From positions 14,404-78,403 of the forward strand of contig JALHMS010000018.1 in the NCBI GenBank assembly GCA_022843925.1: a stretch of DNA of 64,000 nucleotides, given 5' to 3'. This document shows positions 56,000 through 64,000 of the stretch, in pieces; within the stretch, counting starts at the first letter, position 1; each line of letters starts with the position of its first letter. The translations under genes and the position numbers were made by a program. Below the pieces are notes generated by a model. It saw nothing but the letters and a program-made list of their open reading frames with translations. It was not told the origin of the DNA and made no database searches. Origin of the DNA: Burkholderiales bacterium. GTDB lineage: Bacteria; Pseudomonadota; Gammaproteobacteria; Burkholderiales; Ga0077523.

Positions 56000-57256
56000 A
56001 TGCCCATGAACGCACTCACCGCGCTCTTCCTCGCCGCTCTGGCACTCGCCACCGGCACGCGTCTCTGGCTGGCATTCCGCCACGTCAGGCATATCCAATT
56101 CCACCGCAATCGCGTCCCGGAGCCCTTCGCGGGCCAGATCGATCTCGCTGCACATCAGAAGGCCGCCGACTACTCGAGTGCCCGTACGCGCCTCAATGCG
56201 GCCGGGATCATCGTCGATGCCCTTCTGCTGCTTGCGTTCACCTTCGGCGGCGGTCTCCAGATGCTGGATGGCCTCGCGCAAGGGCAGCTGGGCGCGGGCC
56301 TTCTCGCCGGCGCCGTCTTCATCGGCGCGGTGACAGTCATCTCGTCGCTGGTGGAAATGCCGCTCGACCTCTATCGGGTCTTCGGTCTCGAGACGCGCTT
56401 CGGCTTCAACAAGATGACTTTCGGAATGTATGTCGCCGATCTCGCGAAGCAGGCCGCGATCGCGACCGTGTTCGGGCTGCCGCTGATCCTCGCCGTGCTC
56501 TGGCTCATGAGCAAGATGGGAAGCCTGTGGTGGCTCTGGGTGTGGGTCGTCTGGACCGGCTTCAGCATCACGATGCTGGTCGTGTACCCGACCTTCATCG
56601 CACCCCTCTTCAACAAGTTCGCGCCGATGGAAGATGGGGACCTCAAGAAGCGCATCGAGGCACTCCTCACGAAGTGCGGATTCCGCTCCCAGGGGTTGTT
56701 CGTGATGGACGGATCGCGCCGCTCGAGCCACGGCAACGCTTACTTCACCGGGTTCGGCCAGGCGAAGCGCATCGTGTTCTTCGACACCCTGCTCGCTCGC
56801 CTCGAACCCGGACAGATCGAGGCAGTGCTCGCCCATGAGCTGGGCCACTACAAGATGAATCACGTCTTCCGACGGATGGCATGGACCTTCGGGCTGAGCC
56901 TTGCCTTCCTCTGGGCGCTGGGTCAGCTTCGCGATGCCGCCTGGTTCTATGAAGGCTTGAACGTCTCGGCACAGGCGACCGACGCCATGGCACTGATGCT
57001 GTTCTTCATGGTGGTGCCGGTGTTCACGTTCCCGCTCAGGCCGCTGATGGCCATGTACTCGCGGAAGCACGAATTCGAAGCCGACGCGTATGCGGCGCGC
57101 AACGCCTCGGGGACCGATCTTGCCAATGCCCTCGTGCGTCTCTACAAGGACAACGCATCGACCCTGACACCGGACCCGCTGCACTCGGCCTTCTACGATT
57201 CGCACCCGCCTGCGGCCGCCCGCATCGCCCGACTCGAACAGATCGCCCACGCGTGA
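56000..57256 (+). CDS. M48 family CAAX-type prenyl protease (Ste24-like), 418 aa
   Basis: Zinc metalloprotease of the inner membrane. Zinc motif HELGH (in VLAHELGHYKMNHV) and the third ligand in EFEADAYA. Several hydrophobic helices before and after the motif and the conserved RFGFNKMTFGMYVADL segment match Ste24/HtpX-like members with the longer CAAX-protease form. A second in-frame ATG lies two codons later. Substrates are unknown in bacteria; a membrane-quality role is inference. Confidence 0.93.
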   Translation: MPMNALTALFLAALALATGTRLWLAFRHVRHIQFHRNRVPEPFAGQIDLAAHQKAADYSSARTRLNAAGIIVDALLLLAFTFGGGLQMLDGLAQGQLGAGLLAGAVFIGAVTVISSLVEMPLDLYRVFGLETRFGFNKMTFGMYVADLAKQAAIATVFGLPLILAVLWLMSKMGSLWWLWVWVVWTGFSITMLVVYPTFIAPLFNKFAPMEDGDLKKRIEALLTKCGFRSQGLFVMDGSRRSSHGNAYFTGFGQAKRIVFFDTLLARLEPGQIEAVLAHELGHYKMNHVFRRMAWTFGLSLAFLWALGQLRDAAWFYEGLNVSAQATDAMALMLFFMVVPVFTFPLRPLMAMYSRKHEFEADAYAARNASGTDLANALVRLYKDNASTLTPDPLHSAFYDSHPPAAARIARLEQIAHA

Positions 57257-57272
57257 CCAAGGAGCCCCATCC

Positions 57273-57614
57273 ATGACCGACATCGCCAGCAGCCTCGTAC
57301 GCCAGAAGTGCGCCCCGTGCGAAGGGGGCATCGACCCGCTCCCGGCCTCCGAAGTCGCTGCGTTCCTTCGGGGTCTGCAAGGTTGGACGCTCGACGGCAA
57401 GGCCATCACGAAAACGTATGGCTTCGGCAACTACTACGAAACCATGGCGTTCGTGAACGCCACTGCCTGGATCTCCCATCGCGAAGACCACCATCCGGAC
57501 ATCCTGGTCGGTTACAAGGAAGCGAAGGTGTCGTACACGACGCACGCGATCGGTGGCCTTTCGACCAACGATTTCATCTGCGCAGCGAAGCTCGACGCCC
57601 TGTTTGATCTATAG
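57273..57614 (+). CDS. phhB: Pterin-4a-carbinolamine dehydratase, 113 aa
   Basis: Dehydrates 4a-hydroxytetrahydropterin to recycle the cofactor of aromatic amino acid hydroxylases. The signature ISHREDHHPDILVGYKEAKV and a following CAAKLDALF C-terminus match the family. The N-terminal CAPCEGG motif is a common feature of the short members. It is 16 bp after the M48 stop, so the two may share a transcript. No phhA gene is visible in the window. Confidence 0.93.
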   Translation: MTDIASSLVRQKCAPCEGGIDPLPASEVAAFLRGLQGWTLDGKAITKTYGFGNYYETMAFVNATAWISHREDHHPDILVGYKEAKVSYTTHAIGGLSTNDFICAAKLDALFDL

Positions 57615-57813
57615 TCGGGCCGGGGGTGGCCATGCGGTTTTCGACGGATCGGATTCGGGTGGACCGCGATCATGGTTGCCGTCGTGATTTCGAGACGTGC
57701 CGCGGCGCGGCCGGGCTCAAGTTTCCGCAGATGGCGCAGATAAGGCTCTCGAGAACCGGATCGCCGCGGGACGCGCTTGCCTTCGGAGGTCCGGTGCGGG
57801 TGAGCATCCGCAA

Positions 57814-57911
57814 GCAACTGAAAAGGGCAAACCCGTCGAAAGGCGGGGACGCAAAGCTTCCGGTCTACCGTGCCCCGGGAAGGGCACCAGGGCAGCGGGG
57901 CCACCAGGTGC
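57814..57911 (+). ncRNA. Cyclic di-GMP-I riboswitch (GEMM)
   Basis: The core follows the GEMM consensus: GGGCAAACC, then a stem capped by a GAAA tetraloop (CCCGTC-GAAA-GGCGGG), then GACGCAAAGCTTCCGG, a second arm with GTGCCC/GGGCAC, and AGCGGGG. The outer P1 helix can form between GCAACT (57814-57819) and AGGTGC (57906-57911), with one A-G mismatch. The GAAA tetraloop should dock in the second arm, and the CAAAG segment stacks on c-di-GMP. It lies in the 418-bp gap before the DUF1631 gene (start 58033), so it is a leader element. A hairpin at 57918-57946 follows. Confidence 0.93.
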
Positions 57912-57917
57912 CGGGAC

Positions 57918-57946
57918 GGATCCAATGGAAGTGCGTCCATCGGATC
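57918..57946 (+). promoter_or_regulatory. Hairpin downstream of the riboswitch (possible expression platform)
   Basis: GGATCCAATGGA (57918-57929) and TCCATCGGATCT (57936-57947) can pair over about ten bases with one mismatch and a loop of six. There is no T-run, so control may act on Rho access or translation rather than intrinsic termination. The gap from here to the start codon is about 85 nt. Confidence 0.45.
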
Positions 57947-58032
57947 TCCGGTCGATTTCACCCCGCGTCTCCCGGACCATCGGCAGAGCCTCCCGAGCTA
58001 CCGCCTGGGCCTCGGAGAAGCGAGACGACGAA

Positions 58033-61000
58033 ATGAGTTCCCAGACCTCGAACGTGATCAGTTTTCCTCCGGTGCGAGAAGGGGCCGGCGATGGCCCGGT
58101 GCCGGCACAGTCGCTCCTGGAGGAGTGCCGCGGCCTCGTGGCCGAACGCCTGGGGACGGCGCTCGGCGCCGGCTTCGACAAGGTGATCGACGAGCTCTAT
58201 GAACTCGCCGAGCACGCGCTCGAACGCGACAAGCGCGACTTCTACCTCAAGGCCAAGGAAGCATGGCCTCGGCAGCGCGCCCCCGTCGAAGCCACGTTCC
58301 GGGAGCAGCTCTCCAACCGCTTCTCCCCACCCATCCAGCAGGACAAGGACGAAGAACCCCAGTTCGCACTCGTGAAGTCCGCCTGGACCGAGCTTTCCCT
58401 CGTCGCGGACGGCGACCTCGAGGAGGACATGCGCTTCACCGAGCTGGCCTCGAAGATCCGCAACGGCGCGGATGAGGAGCTCGTCGCCCTCGACCAGCGC
58501 ATGGCGATCCTGCTCGAGCGGCCCGAGCTGGGGGCCGCAGACAATCCGCTCGCCCCGAGCGGCATCGCCGAAGCGTTCCGGGAGTCGCTGAAGCAGGTCG
58601 ATTTCGACATCGAGATCAAGCGCATTGCGATCCGCCATTTCGACGAACACGTGCGGCCCGAGGCGCTTGCCGTCATTCGCGAGATCAACGAGCGCCTGAA
58701 GAAGAACGGCATCCTTCCCGTGATCCGCTACGGATCCAGCAAGAAGCCGCAGACCGGAACGGGTCCGGTCGAGGGCCCCCGCGACGACGGGCCCCAGGTC
58801 ATCGGCAGCGTGACCCTCCCGGTCATGTCCGGCGGATCCTCTGCGGCCGGCGGCGTGATGGCTGGTGGTCTTTCCATCGGCGGCATGGGTGCGCAGATTT
58901 CCGCGGGCGCGTCGATGCCGGGTGCGACCGCCACGATGACCCTGCAACCGGGTGTCGGCCTTCCCGGTGGTACCGGGATGGGTCCGGGAGGCGCGATCCC
59001 GGCCGGTGTTCCCTCCGGTGCAGGTCCCATGGGCACCTTCCCTGGTAGCCCACTGGCCGGCAGCGGCGTCGGACTCCCGGGACAGCCCGGATTCTCCGCG
59101 GACGCGGCAGCCGCCGATCCGTTCGCCATGCTGCAGCAACTCCTGCTCGCGAGCATGGCTGCCGGTCGAGGTGTTCCGATGCCTGGAGGCGTCGGCGGCA
59201 ATGGCGGACCCGGCGTGCCGGCCACGGCCGGTGGCCTGACGCCCCAGGGCCCGGGCGCCCCCGGCAGCGGTTCTTCGGTCGGCGCCGAAGCAGGTGTGGG
59301 GATATCCGGTCTCGGCGGGCAGGGAGCGCCGGGCGTCGGGGGGGCCGGAGGACTCGGCGCCCCCTACGTTGCAGGTGGCAGCGGCACGCCTGGGGCTGGC
59401 GGCGCATTTCCCGGCGCCGGACACACGGGCGTCCCCGGATACGCCTGGCAGGGTCCAGGGGGCGGCATGGGCAACGCGGCCGGAGGAGGCGTGCCTGGCA
59501 TCGGCGGGATGCCTGGGGCAGGTGGCGTGCCCGGCGCCGGCGGCGTACCTGGCGTAGGTGGTTTCCCTGGAGCCGGCGGACTGCAGACCGGTGGCGGATC
59601 GCACGGGGATGGCGGCGCGAATCAGGCAGCAGGATTCGGTGGCGGAAACGTCCAAGGCGCACCCGGTACGGGCTTCGGCTCGGGATCTGTTACCGGTGGT
59701 GGTGGTGGTGGCGCACCAGGTATCGCAGGCGAAGGACCCGGCATGCCTGGGACCGGGGCCGCGGGATCCGCGGGCGGTCACGGATTCTCGGCCGGCGGTT
59801 TCGGAGGCGGCCCTGGCGGCGCAGCGGGTGCAGGGGGCGCAGCCAGCGTTGACGATGGTGGTCGCCAGGGTGTCGCGGCGCAATCCGGCATCGACGTCAA
59901 CGCGACGAACTCGCTGGGCGGCAGCAGGCTGATCGGTTCCCTGACGCGCCTGCAGCAGGGCGACATCGGCGAACTGCCCGACGTGTCCCAGGACGTGGGC
60001 GACTGGCTCGCGCACCCGCGGCGACGCCGAGAGGATCGCCTGACGGACGCCGATGCGCCGAACGTCCTGCGCGCCCTGAAATCCACGTCGCTCGGCCGCA
60101 AGATGGGCCAGATGGACACCGTCACGCTCGACATCGTGTCCATGCTGTTCGACCAGATCTTCGGTGATCCTCGCATCCCCGCGGCCATGAAGGCGCTGAT
60201 CGGGCGGCTGCAGATCCCGATGCTGAAGGTGGCAGTGCTCGACAAGACCTTCTTCTCGCGCAAGTCGCACCCGGCCCGGCACATGCTCGACACGCTGGGC
60301 GAGCTTTCGCTGGGCCTTGGCGACGGATTCGACACCGGTTCCCCGCTCCACGCCCGCATCGAGAACACGCTCACCACCCTCGTCGACGAGTTCGAGGAGG
60401 ACATGGGGGTGTTCGAGCGCATCACCGCCGAGTTCGAGGCGCTGATCCGGGAGCTCGAGAACGTTGCGGACCAGTCGGCGAAGCAGGAAGCGGGGCGCAT
60501 CCATGACCGCGAACGCCTCGAGGTGGCGCGCCTGTTCGCGCAGAACGAACTGCGCAAACGCCTCGAGGGTGATCCGCTGCCACGGGCGGTGCTGCGGTTC
60601 CTCTCCACCGAATGGATGAAGCTGATGATCCTGGCGTACGCCAAGGGCGGGCGTGAAGGCCGTTCGTGGACCGGCCTCGTGGAGACCATGGACATCCTCG
60701 TCTGGAGTCTGTCGCCGAAGCACACCATCGACGACCGCAAACGACTCGTGTCCCTGCTGCCAGGCCTGTTGAAGCGCCTCGGAAAAGGCATGGACGTGAT
60801 CGGGACCGACAAGGCCGTTCGCGAACGGTTCAACGCCGTGTTGATGCGCTGCCACGCCCGGACCATCACCGGAGGCACGGCCACGTCGAAGGATCCGCGC
60901 GCCGCGGCCCGCGCGGCTGCCCGGGCCGCGGGGATGACCGCGCCCGGGTCGCCGGGAAGCATGTCGACGCCCTCGCCATCGGTGACCCCACCGATCACGG

Positions 61001-62100
61001 CAACGGGTGCGACCGCCGCGAATCCGCCGGAAGCACGGACCGACAACACGTTGCCCGTCGCATCACGGACACCCAGGCAAGTCCCCGCATCGACGGCCGA
61101 GGCCGTGGCACGCATCGCGTCGACCACCGTCACCAGCACGCCGCCCTCGGTGCGTTCCGAACCGAGGACATCGGACGCCGTTCCCGCCCTGCCGACCAGC
61201 CTCGAACGCCCCTCCGAAGCCACACCCTCGACGCCGTCCACCGACGCGACGCACGTGCTGTCGGCAAGCAGCGCGCGCACGTCGAGCGCCGGAAGCGCCA
61301 CGACCCCACAGATGCTTTCGGGCACCGTTCCCAACGTCGGCGCTTCGAAGCCTGCATCCGATGCCCTCCCGATCGCGCCCTCGTCCCCAGCCGCATCATC
61401 GGGCGACGCCGCACCAATCGCCGGCCCTTCCGCAGCATCGATCGACGATGCGCCGATCGACATCTCCGTGCCGCTGGACTTCCCGACCGGCGGACACGAC
61501 ATGGACGTCGAGGAGGTGTCGTTCGATAGCGCCGCCGCCTTCGCGACGACCGCGGCGCCGCCCCCCGCACCACGCGCGACGCCGCAGCGCGCCACGATCG
61601 ACGACATGCCGACGCTGTCGGGCACCACGGCGTCTGCACTCGAGGCACCATCCTTCCAGGACGAGATGACCCTGGAGTCACCCCCGACCAACTTCCCGAC
61701 CGTGAAGGTCCGCAACCCGTTCGGAGAGGGCGAGATCGAAGTCGAGGAAGTGAGTTTCGGCAACCTGCCGGGGTTTGCGCCAGCGACCTCCCAGGCCAAG
61801 GCGCCGCCGCCGGACGCTGCTGCGCAACTCGCCGCCGAACTGAAGGAAGGCGACTGGTTCGAGCTTCGCCAGGAGGGCAAGGAAGCCACCCAGGCCAGGT
61901 TGTCGCTGGTAAGCCCGTACCGCAGCACCTTCGTCTTCAGCAATCGCAAGGGCCAGAAAGTGGCCGAGTACTCGCTGTACCAGGTCACGAGCTACCTGCG
62001 GGCGGGGCGCCTCGCCCGGCTGCAGGAGACGCCGCTCTTCGATCGCGCGTTCGGCAACATCGTGAGTCTGCTCCGCGGCGGACCCGACGCAGCCTCCTGA
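58033..62100 (+). CDS. DUF1631 family protein, 1355 aa
   Basis: Large cytosolic protein of the DUF1631 family, function unknown. N-terminal helical part (residues about 1-245), a glycine-rich stretch (about 245-613) with no fold, a second helical domain (about 620-955) beginning ELPDVSQDVGDWLAHPRRR, an Ala/Pro/Thr-rich disordered region (about 960-1240) with the short motif VEEVSF twice, and a compact C-terminal domain (GDWFELRQEGKEA...SPYRSTFVFSNRKGQKV). ATG 58033 is chosen because the upstream in-frame region is a c-di-GMP riboswitch, not protein. The C-terminal part resembles a beta-barrel that could be PilZ-like, which is a hypothesis. It is the regulated target of that riboswitch. Confidence 0.86.
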   Translation: MSSQTSNVISFPPVREGAGDGPVPAQSLLEECRGLVAERLGTALGAGFDKVIDELYELAEHALERDKRDFYLKAKEAWPRQRAPVEATFREQLSNRFSPPIQQDKDEEPQFALVKSAWTELSLVADGDLEEDMRFTELASKIRNGADEELVALDQRMAILLERPELGAADNPLAPSGIAEAFRESLKQVDFDIEIKRIAIRHFDEHVRPEALAVIREINERLKKNGILPVIRYGSSKKPQTGTGPVEGPRDDGPQVIGSVTLPVMSGGSSAAGGVMAGGLSIGGMGAQISAGASMPGATATMTLQPGVGLPGGTGMGPGGAIPAGVPSGAGPMGTFPGSPLAGSGVGLPGQPGFSADAAAADPFAMLQQLLLASMAAGRGVPMPGGVGGNGGPGVPATAGGLTPQGPGAPGSGSSVGAEAGVGISGLGGQGAPGVGGAGGLGAPYVAGGSGTPGAGGAFPGAGHTGVPGYAWQGPGGGMGNAAGGGVPGIGGMPGAGGVPGAGGVPGVGGFPGAGGLQTGGGSHGDGGANQAAGFGGGNVQGAPGTGFGSGSVTGGGGGGAPGIAGEGPGMPGTGAAGSAGGHGFSAGGFGGGPGGAAGAGGAASVDDGGRQGVAAQSGIDVNATNSLGGSRLIGSLTRLQQGDIGELPDVSQDVGDWLAHPRRRREDRLTDADAPNVLRALKSTSLGRKMGQMDTVTLDIVSMLFDQIFGDPRIPAAMKALIGRLQIPMLKVAVLDKTFFSRKSHPARHMLDTLGELSLGLGDGFDTGSPLHARIENTLTTLVDEFEEDMGVFERITAEFEALIRELENVADQSAKQEAGRIHDRERLEVARLFAQNELRKRLEGDPLPRAVLRFLSTEWMKLMILAYAKGGREGRSWTGLVETMDILVWSLSPKHTIDDRKRLVSLLPGLLKRLGKGMDVIGTDKAVRERFNAVLMRCHARTITGGTATSKDPRAAARAAARAAGMTAPGSPGSMSTPSPSVTPPITATGATAANPPEARTDNTLPVASRTPRQVPASTAEAVARIASTTVTSTPPSVRSEPRTSDAVPALPTSLERPSEATPSTPSTDATHVLSASSARTSSAGSATTPQMLSGTVPNVGASKPASDALPIAPSSPAASSGDAAPIAGPSAASIDDAPIDISVPLDFPTGGHDMDVEEVSFDSAAAFATTAAPPPAPRATPQRATIDDMPTLSGTTASALEAPSFQDEMTLESPPTNFPTVKVRNPFGEGEIEVEEVSFGNLPGFAPATSQAKAPPPDAAAQLAAELKEGDWFELRQEGKEATQARLSLVSPYRSTFVFSNRKGQKVAEYSLYQVTSYLRAGRLARLQETPLFDRAFGNIVSLLRGGPDAAS

Positions 62101-62181
62101 GGCGGCTCTTCCGTGCCGCGCTTGCGCGGTGCCTGACATCTGTGGCTTCATCGCGGGCCAGTCCACGCAGAGCCCCAGATC

Positions 62182-63258
62182 ATGCAGCACTTGACCGACG
62201 ACCTTCGCATCCGCGCCATCACGGAAGTGGCGCCACCCGCGCACCTCCTGCGTGAGTTCCCGTGCACGGAATCCGTGGCCCGCGTGGTGACCGATTCCCG
62301 GCAGGCGATCCACCGCATCATCCACGGCATGGACGACCGGCTCGTGGTGGTGATCGGCCCCTGCTCCATCCACGACCCGGTGGCAGCGCGCGACTACGCG
62401 AACCGGCTCATCGAATACCGGAACATGCTCTGCGCGGATCTCGAGATCGTGATGCGCGTCTACTTCGAGAAGCCTCGCACGACCGTGGGCTGGAAGGGGC
62501 TCATCAACGATCCCGCGCTCGACGGCAGCTTCCAGATCAACCGCGGGCTGCGCGTCGCCCGTGAACTCCTTGCAGACATCGCGGGGCTCGGCCTGCCGAC
62601 CGGCTGCGAGTTCCTCGACATGATCACGCCGCAGTACATCGCGGACCTCGTGTCGTGGGGCGCCATCGGAGCCCGGACCACCGAGAGCCAGGTGCATCGC
62701 GAACTGGCGTCGGGCATGTCCTGCCCCGTGGGCTTCAAGAACGGCACCGACGGCAACATCCGCATCGCCGTGGATGCCATCAAGGCGGCGCAGCAGCCCC
62801 ACCACTTCCTGTCGGTGACGAAGGCCGGGCATTCGGCGATCGTCTCCACCAGCGGCAACGAGGACTGCCACGTGATCCTGCGCGGCGGCAAGGCCCCGAA
62901 CTACGACAGCGCAAGCGTGGAAGCCGCCTGCCGCGATCTCGCGCAGGCCGGCCTCGCCCAGCACATCATGATCGACGCGAGCCACGCCAACAGCCGCAAG
63001 GACCCCGCGAACCAGCCGGCGGTCTGTGCCGAGGTGGGTGCGCAGATCGCGGCCGGCGACAGCCGCATCTTCGGATTGATGGTCGAGAGCCACATCGTGG
63101 CCGGACGCCAGGACCTCGTGCCGGACAAGGAGCTGACGTACGGGCAGAGCATCACCGACGGCTGCATCGGTTGGGACGACAGCGTTGCGGTGCTGGAAGG
63201 ACTCGCCGCCGCGGTTCGCGAACGTCGCCGCGTCCTCGCCGCGACGGAACCCAGCTGA
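62182..63258 (+). CDS. aroG: 3-deoxy-7-phosphoheptulonate synthase (DAHP synthase), class I, 358 aa
   Basis: First step of the shikimate pathway: phosphoenolpyruvate plus erythrose-4-phosphate to DAHP. Motifs: VIGPCSIHD (metal Cys), RVYFEKPRTTVGWKG, GARTTESQVHRELASG, VGFKNGTDGN, DASHANSRKDP and ESHIVAGRQD. These match the class I alpha/AroG type with 350-360 residues. ATG 62182. The gene symbol is by type; which aromatic amino acid inhibits it cannot be told. It is 81 bp after the DUF1631 stop. The rsgA gene may start with a CTG overlapping its stop. Confidence 0.95.
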   Translation: MQHLTDDLRIRAITEVAPPAHLLREFPCTESVARVVTDSRQAIHRIIHGMDDRLVVVIGPCSIHDPVAARDYANRLIEYRNMLCADLEIVMRVYFEKPRTTVGWKGLINDPALDGSFQINRGLRVARELLADIAGLGLPTGCEFLDMITPQYIADLVSWGAIGARTTESQVHRELASGMSCPVGFKNGTDGNIRIAVDAIKAAQQPHHFLSVTKAGHSAIVSTSGNEDCHVILRGGKAPNYDSASVEAACRDLAQAGLAQHIMIDASHANSRKDPANQPAVCAEVGAQIAAGDSRIFGLMVESHIVAGRQDLVPDKELTYGQSITDGCIGWDDSVAVLEGLAAAVRERRRVLAATEPS

Positions 63259-64000
63259 AGCGCCGCCCCACACCCGCCGACGGGCACCGGTCGACACCCC
63301 TCGTCGACGGCACCGTCATCGCGGCCTTCGGCCGCAGTTATCTGGTCCGCCTCGACACCGGCGAGACCATCACCTGCTTCCCGCGCGGCAAGCGAAGCGA
63401 GATCGCCTGCGGCGACCGGCTGCGCATCGCATCCATCGCGCCGGACCAGGGCGTCGTGGAGGCGATCACGCCGAGATCCTCCCTGCTCTATCGCTCGGAC
63501 GCCTTCCGCCAGAAGCTCATCGCGGCGAACGTGACCCAGGTGGTCCTCGTCGTCGCCGCGTTCCCGAGCTTCTACGAGGATCTATTGCATCGCTGCATCG
63601 CGGCCGCGGAGCACACGGGCATCCGCGTGATCATCGTGCTGAACAAATGCGACCTCGAATCGGCAAAGGCCGCCAGGGCGTTGCTCGCGCCGCTGGAGGC
63701 GCTGGGATACGACGTGCTGCCGCTCATCGCGCGTGAATCGGTGGAACCGCTCCGGGAACGCCTCTCGGGTCATCTCTCGGTGCTCGTGGGTCAGTCGGGC
63801 ATGGGCAAGTCGACCATCGTGAACTCGCTCGTGCCGGAGGCGGCGGCGGCCACTGCCGAGGTCTCCGCGGTCCTCGACTCGGGCAAGCACACGACGACGC
63901 ACGCGCGGCTCTATCGCCTGGACGATGCGAGCGCGATCATCGATTCGCCGGGTCTGCAGGAGTTCGGCCTGCATCATCTGCAGGTGACGGACCTCGATCA
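63255..64000 (+). CDS. rsgA: Ribosome small-subunit GTPase RsgA, 5' part, cut by the window end
   Basis: Circularly permuted GTPase that helps 30S maturation. In frame: OB-type N-terminus (LVDGTVIAAFGRSYLVRLDT), NKCDL (G4) before G1 GQSGMGKST, then TTTHARLY and DSPG (G3), the RsgA order. The zinc-binding C-terminus is beyond the window. No ATG, GTG or TTG is in frame within about 70 bases upstream or until residue about 65; CTG 63255 (CTGAAGCGC, giving MKRRP) would overlap the DAHP synthase stop as CTGA, with GGAA 5 nt upstream. So an unusual CTG start is proposed, with the start uncertain. The gene itself is secure. Confidence 0.85.
   Translation, partial: MKRRPTPADGHRSTPLVDGTVIAAFGRSYLVRLDTGETITCFPRGKRSEIACGDRLRIASIAPDQGVVEAITPRSSLLYRSDAFRQKLIAANVTQVVLVVAAFPSFYEDLLHRCIAAAEHTGIRVIIVLNKCDLESAKAARALLAPLEALGYDVLPLIARESVEPLRERLSGHLSVLVGQSGMGKSTIVNSLVPEAAAATAEVSAVLDSGKHTTTHARLYRLDDASAIIDSPGLQEFGLHHLQVTDLD

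Noticed and set aside
57697-58032. Longer DUF1631 gene starting at 57697
   Set aside because: The upstream frame coincides with the riboswitch; its translation is Arg/Gly-rich and not conserved-looking.
62140-62181. Possible small RNA or terminator before aroG
   Set aside because: Only a short GC-rich symmetry upstream and no T-run; too weak to call.

Overview
The window is GC-rich, gene-dense chromosomal DNA that most resembles a betaproteobacterium. The pointers are the trxA-rho-type B L31 order, a 7Fe ferredoxin, an AddAB-type (not RecBCD) exonuclease, two thiolases plus a phasin (polyhydroxybutyrate storage), an hslO/hslR pair, a PEP-CTERM protein and Orn. I cannot name genus or family from sequence alone. 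Many neighbours are joined by 4-nt ATGA, GTGA or CTGA overlaps, so translational coupling is common here. No tRNA, rRNA, CRISPR array, insertion sequence or prophage was seen.

Layout. 1-2216: an lrgA/lrgB pair between two unrelated tandem-repeat blocks (133-bp and 130-bp units) made of REP-like palindromes. 2258-8235 (minus): a patatin-like lipoprotein, a PEP-CTERM protein, and a HupE/UreJ-like - TPR - DUF4331 cluster. 8358-29127: the most striking region. A periplasmic adaptor (minus) faces a plus-strand operon: a GAF-HlyD adaptor, a PqqD-like/M50 protease/HlyD fusion, a short SecA-like ATPase, a 4065-residue cell-surface-type protein (LEPR-XLL-like N-terminus, DUF4347, beta-propellers, beta-helices, LamG and cadherin-like repeats, C-terminal membrane segment) and a diguanylate cyclase. 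It reads as a dedicated export and processing system for one giant protein with its own c-di-GMP enzyme. 29155-39641: HDOD, SDR and PepSY genes, then addB-addA-DUF2189-DUF2788 and fdxA (minus). 39642-47258: trxA-rho with a long C-rich leader, rpmE2, a GT39-like glycosyltransferase, an acyl-CoA synthetase, hslO and hslR. 47439-53170: two thiolases, a PAS/GGDEF/EAL protein (minus) and a phasin with a clear promoter and terminator. 53219-64000: pgi, an orphan HPt, orn, an M48 protease, a pterin dehydratase, a c-di-GMP-I (GEMM) riboswitch ahead of a 1355-residue DUF1631 protein, a DAHP synthase and the 5' part of rsgA.

How it fits together. Cyclic di-GMP recurs: a diguanylate cyclase coupled to the giant protein, a GGDEF/EAL protein, an HDOD protein, oligoribonuclease (which clears pGpG) and a riboswitch. 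The two best candidates for something new are the giant-protein export locus and the riboswitch-controlled DUF1631 protein. The roles proposed for both are inference from motifs and gene order.
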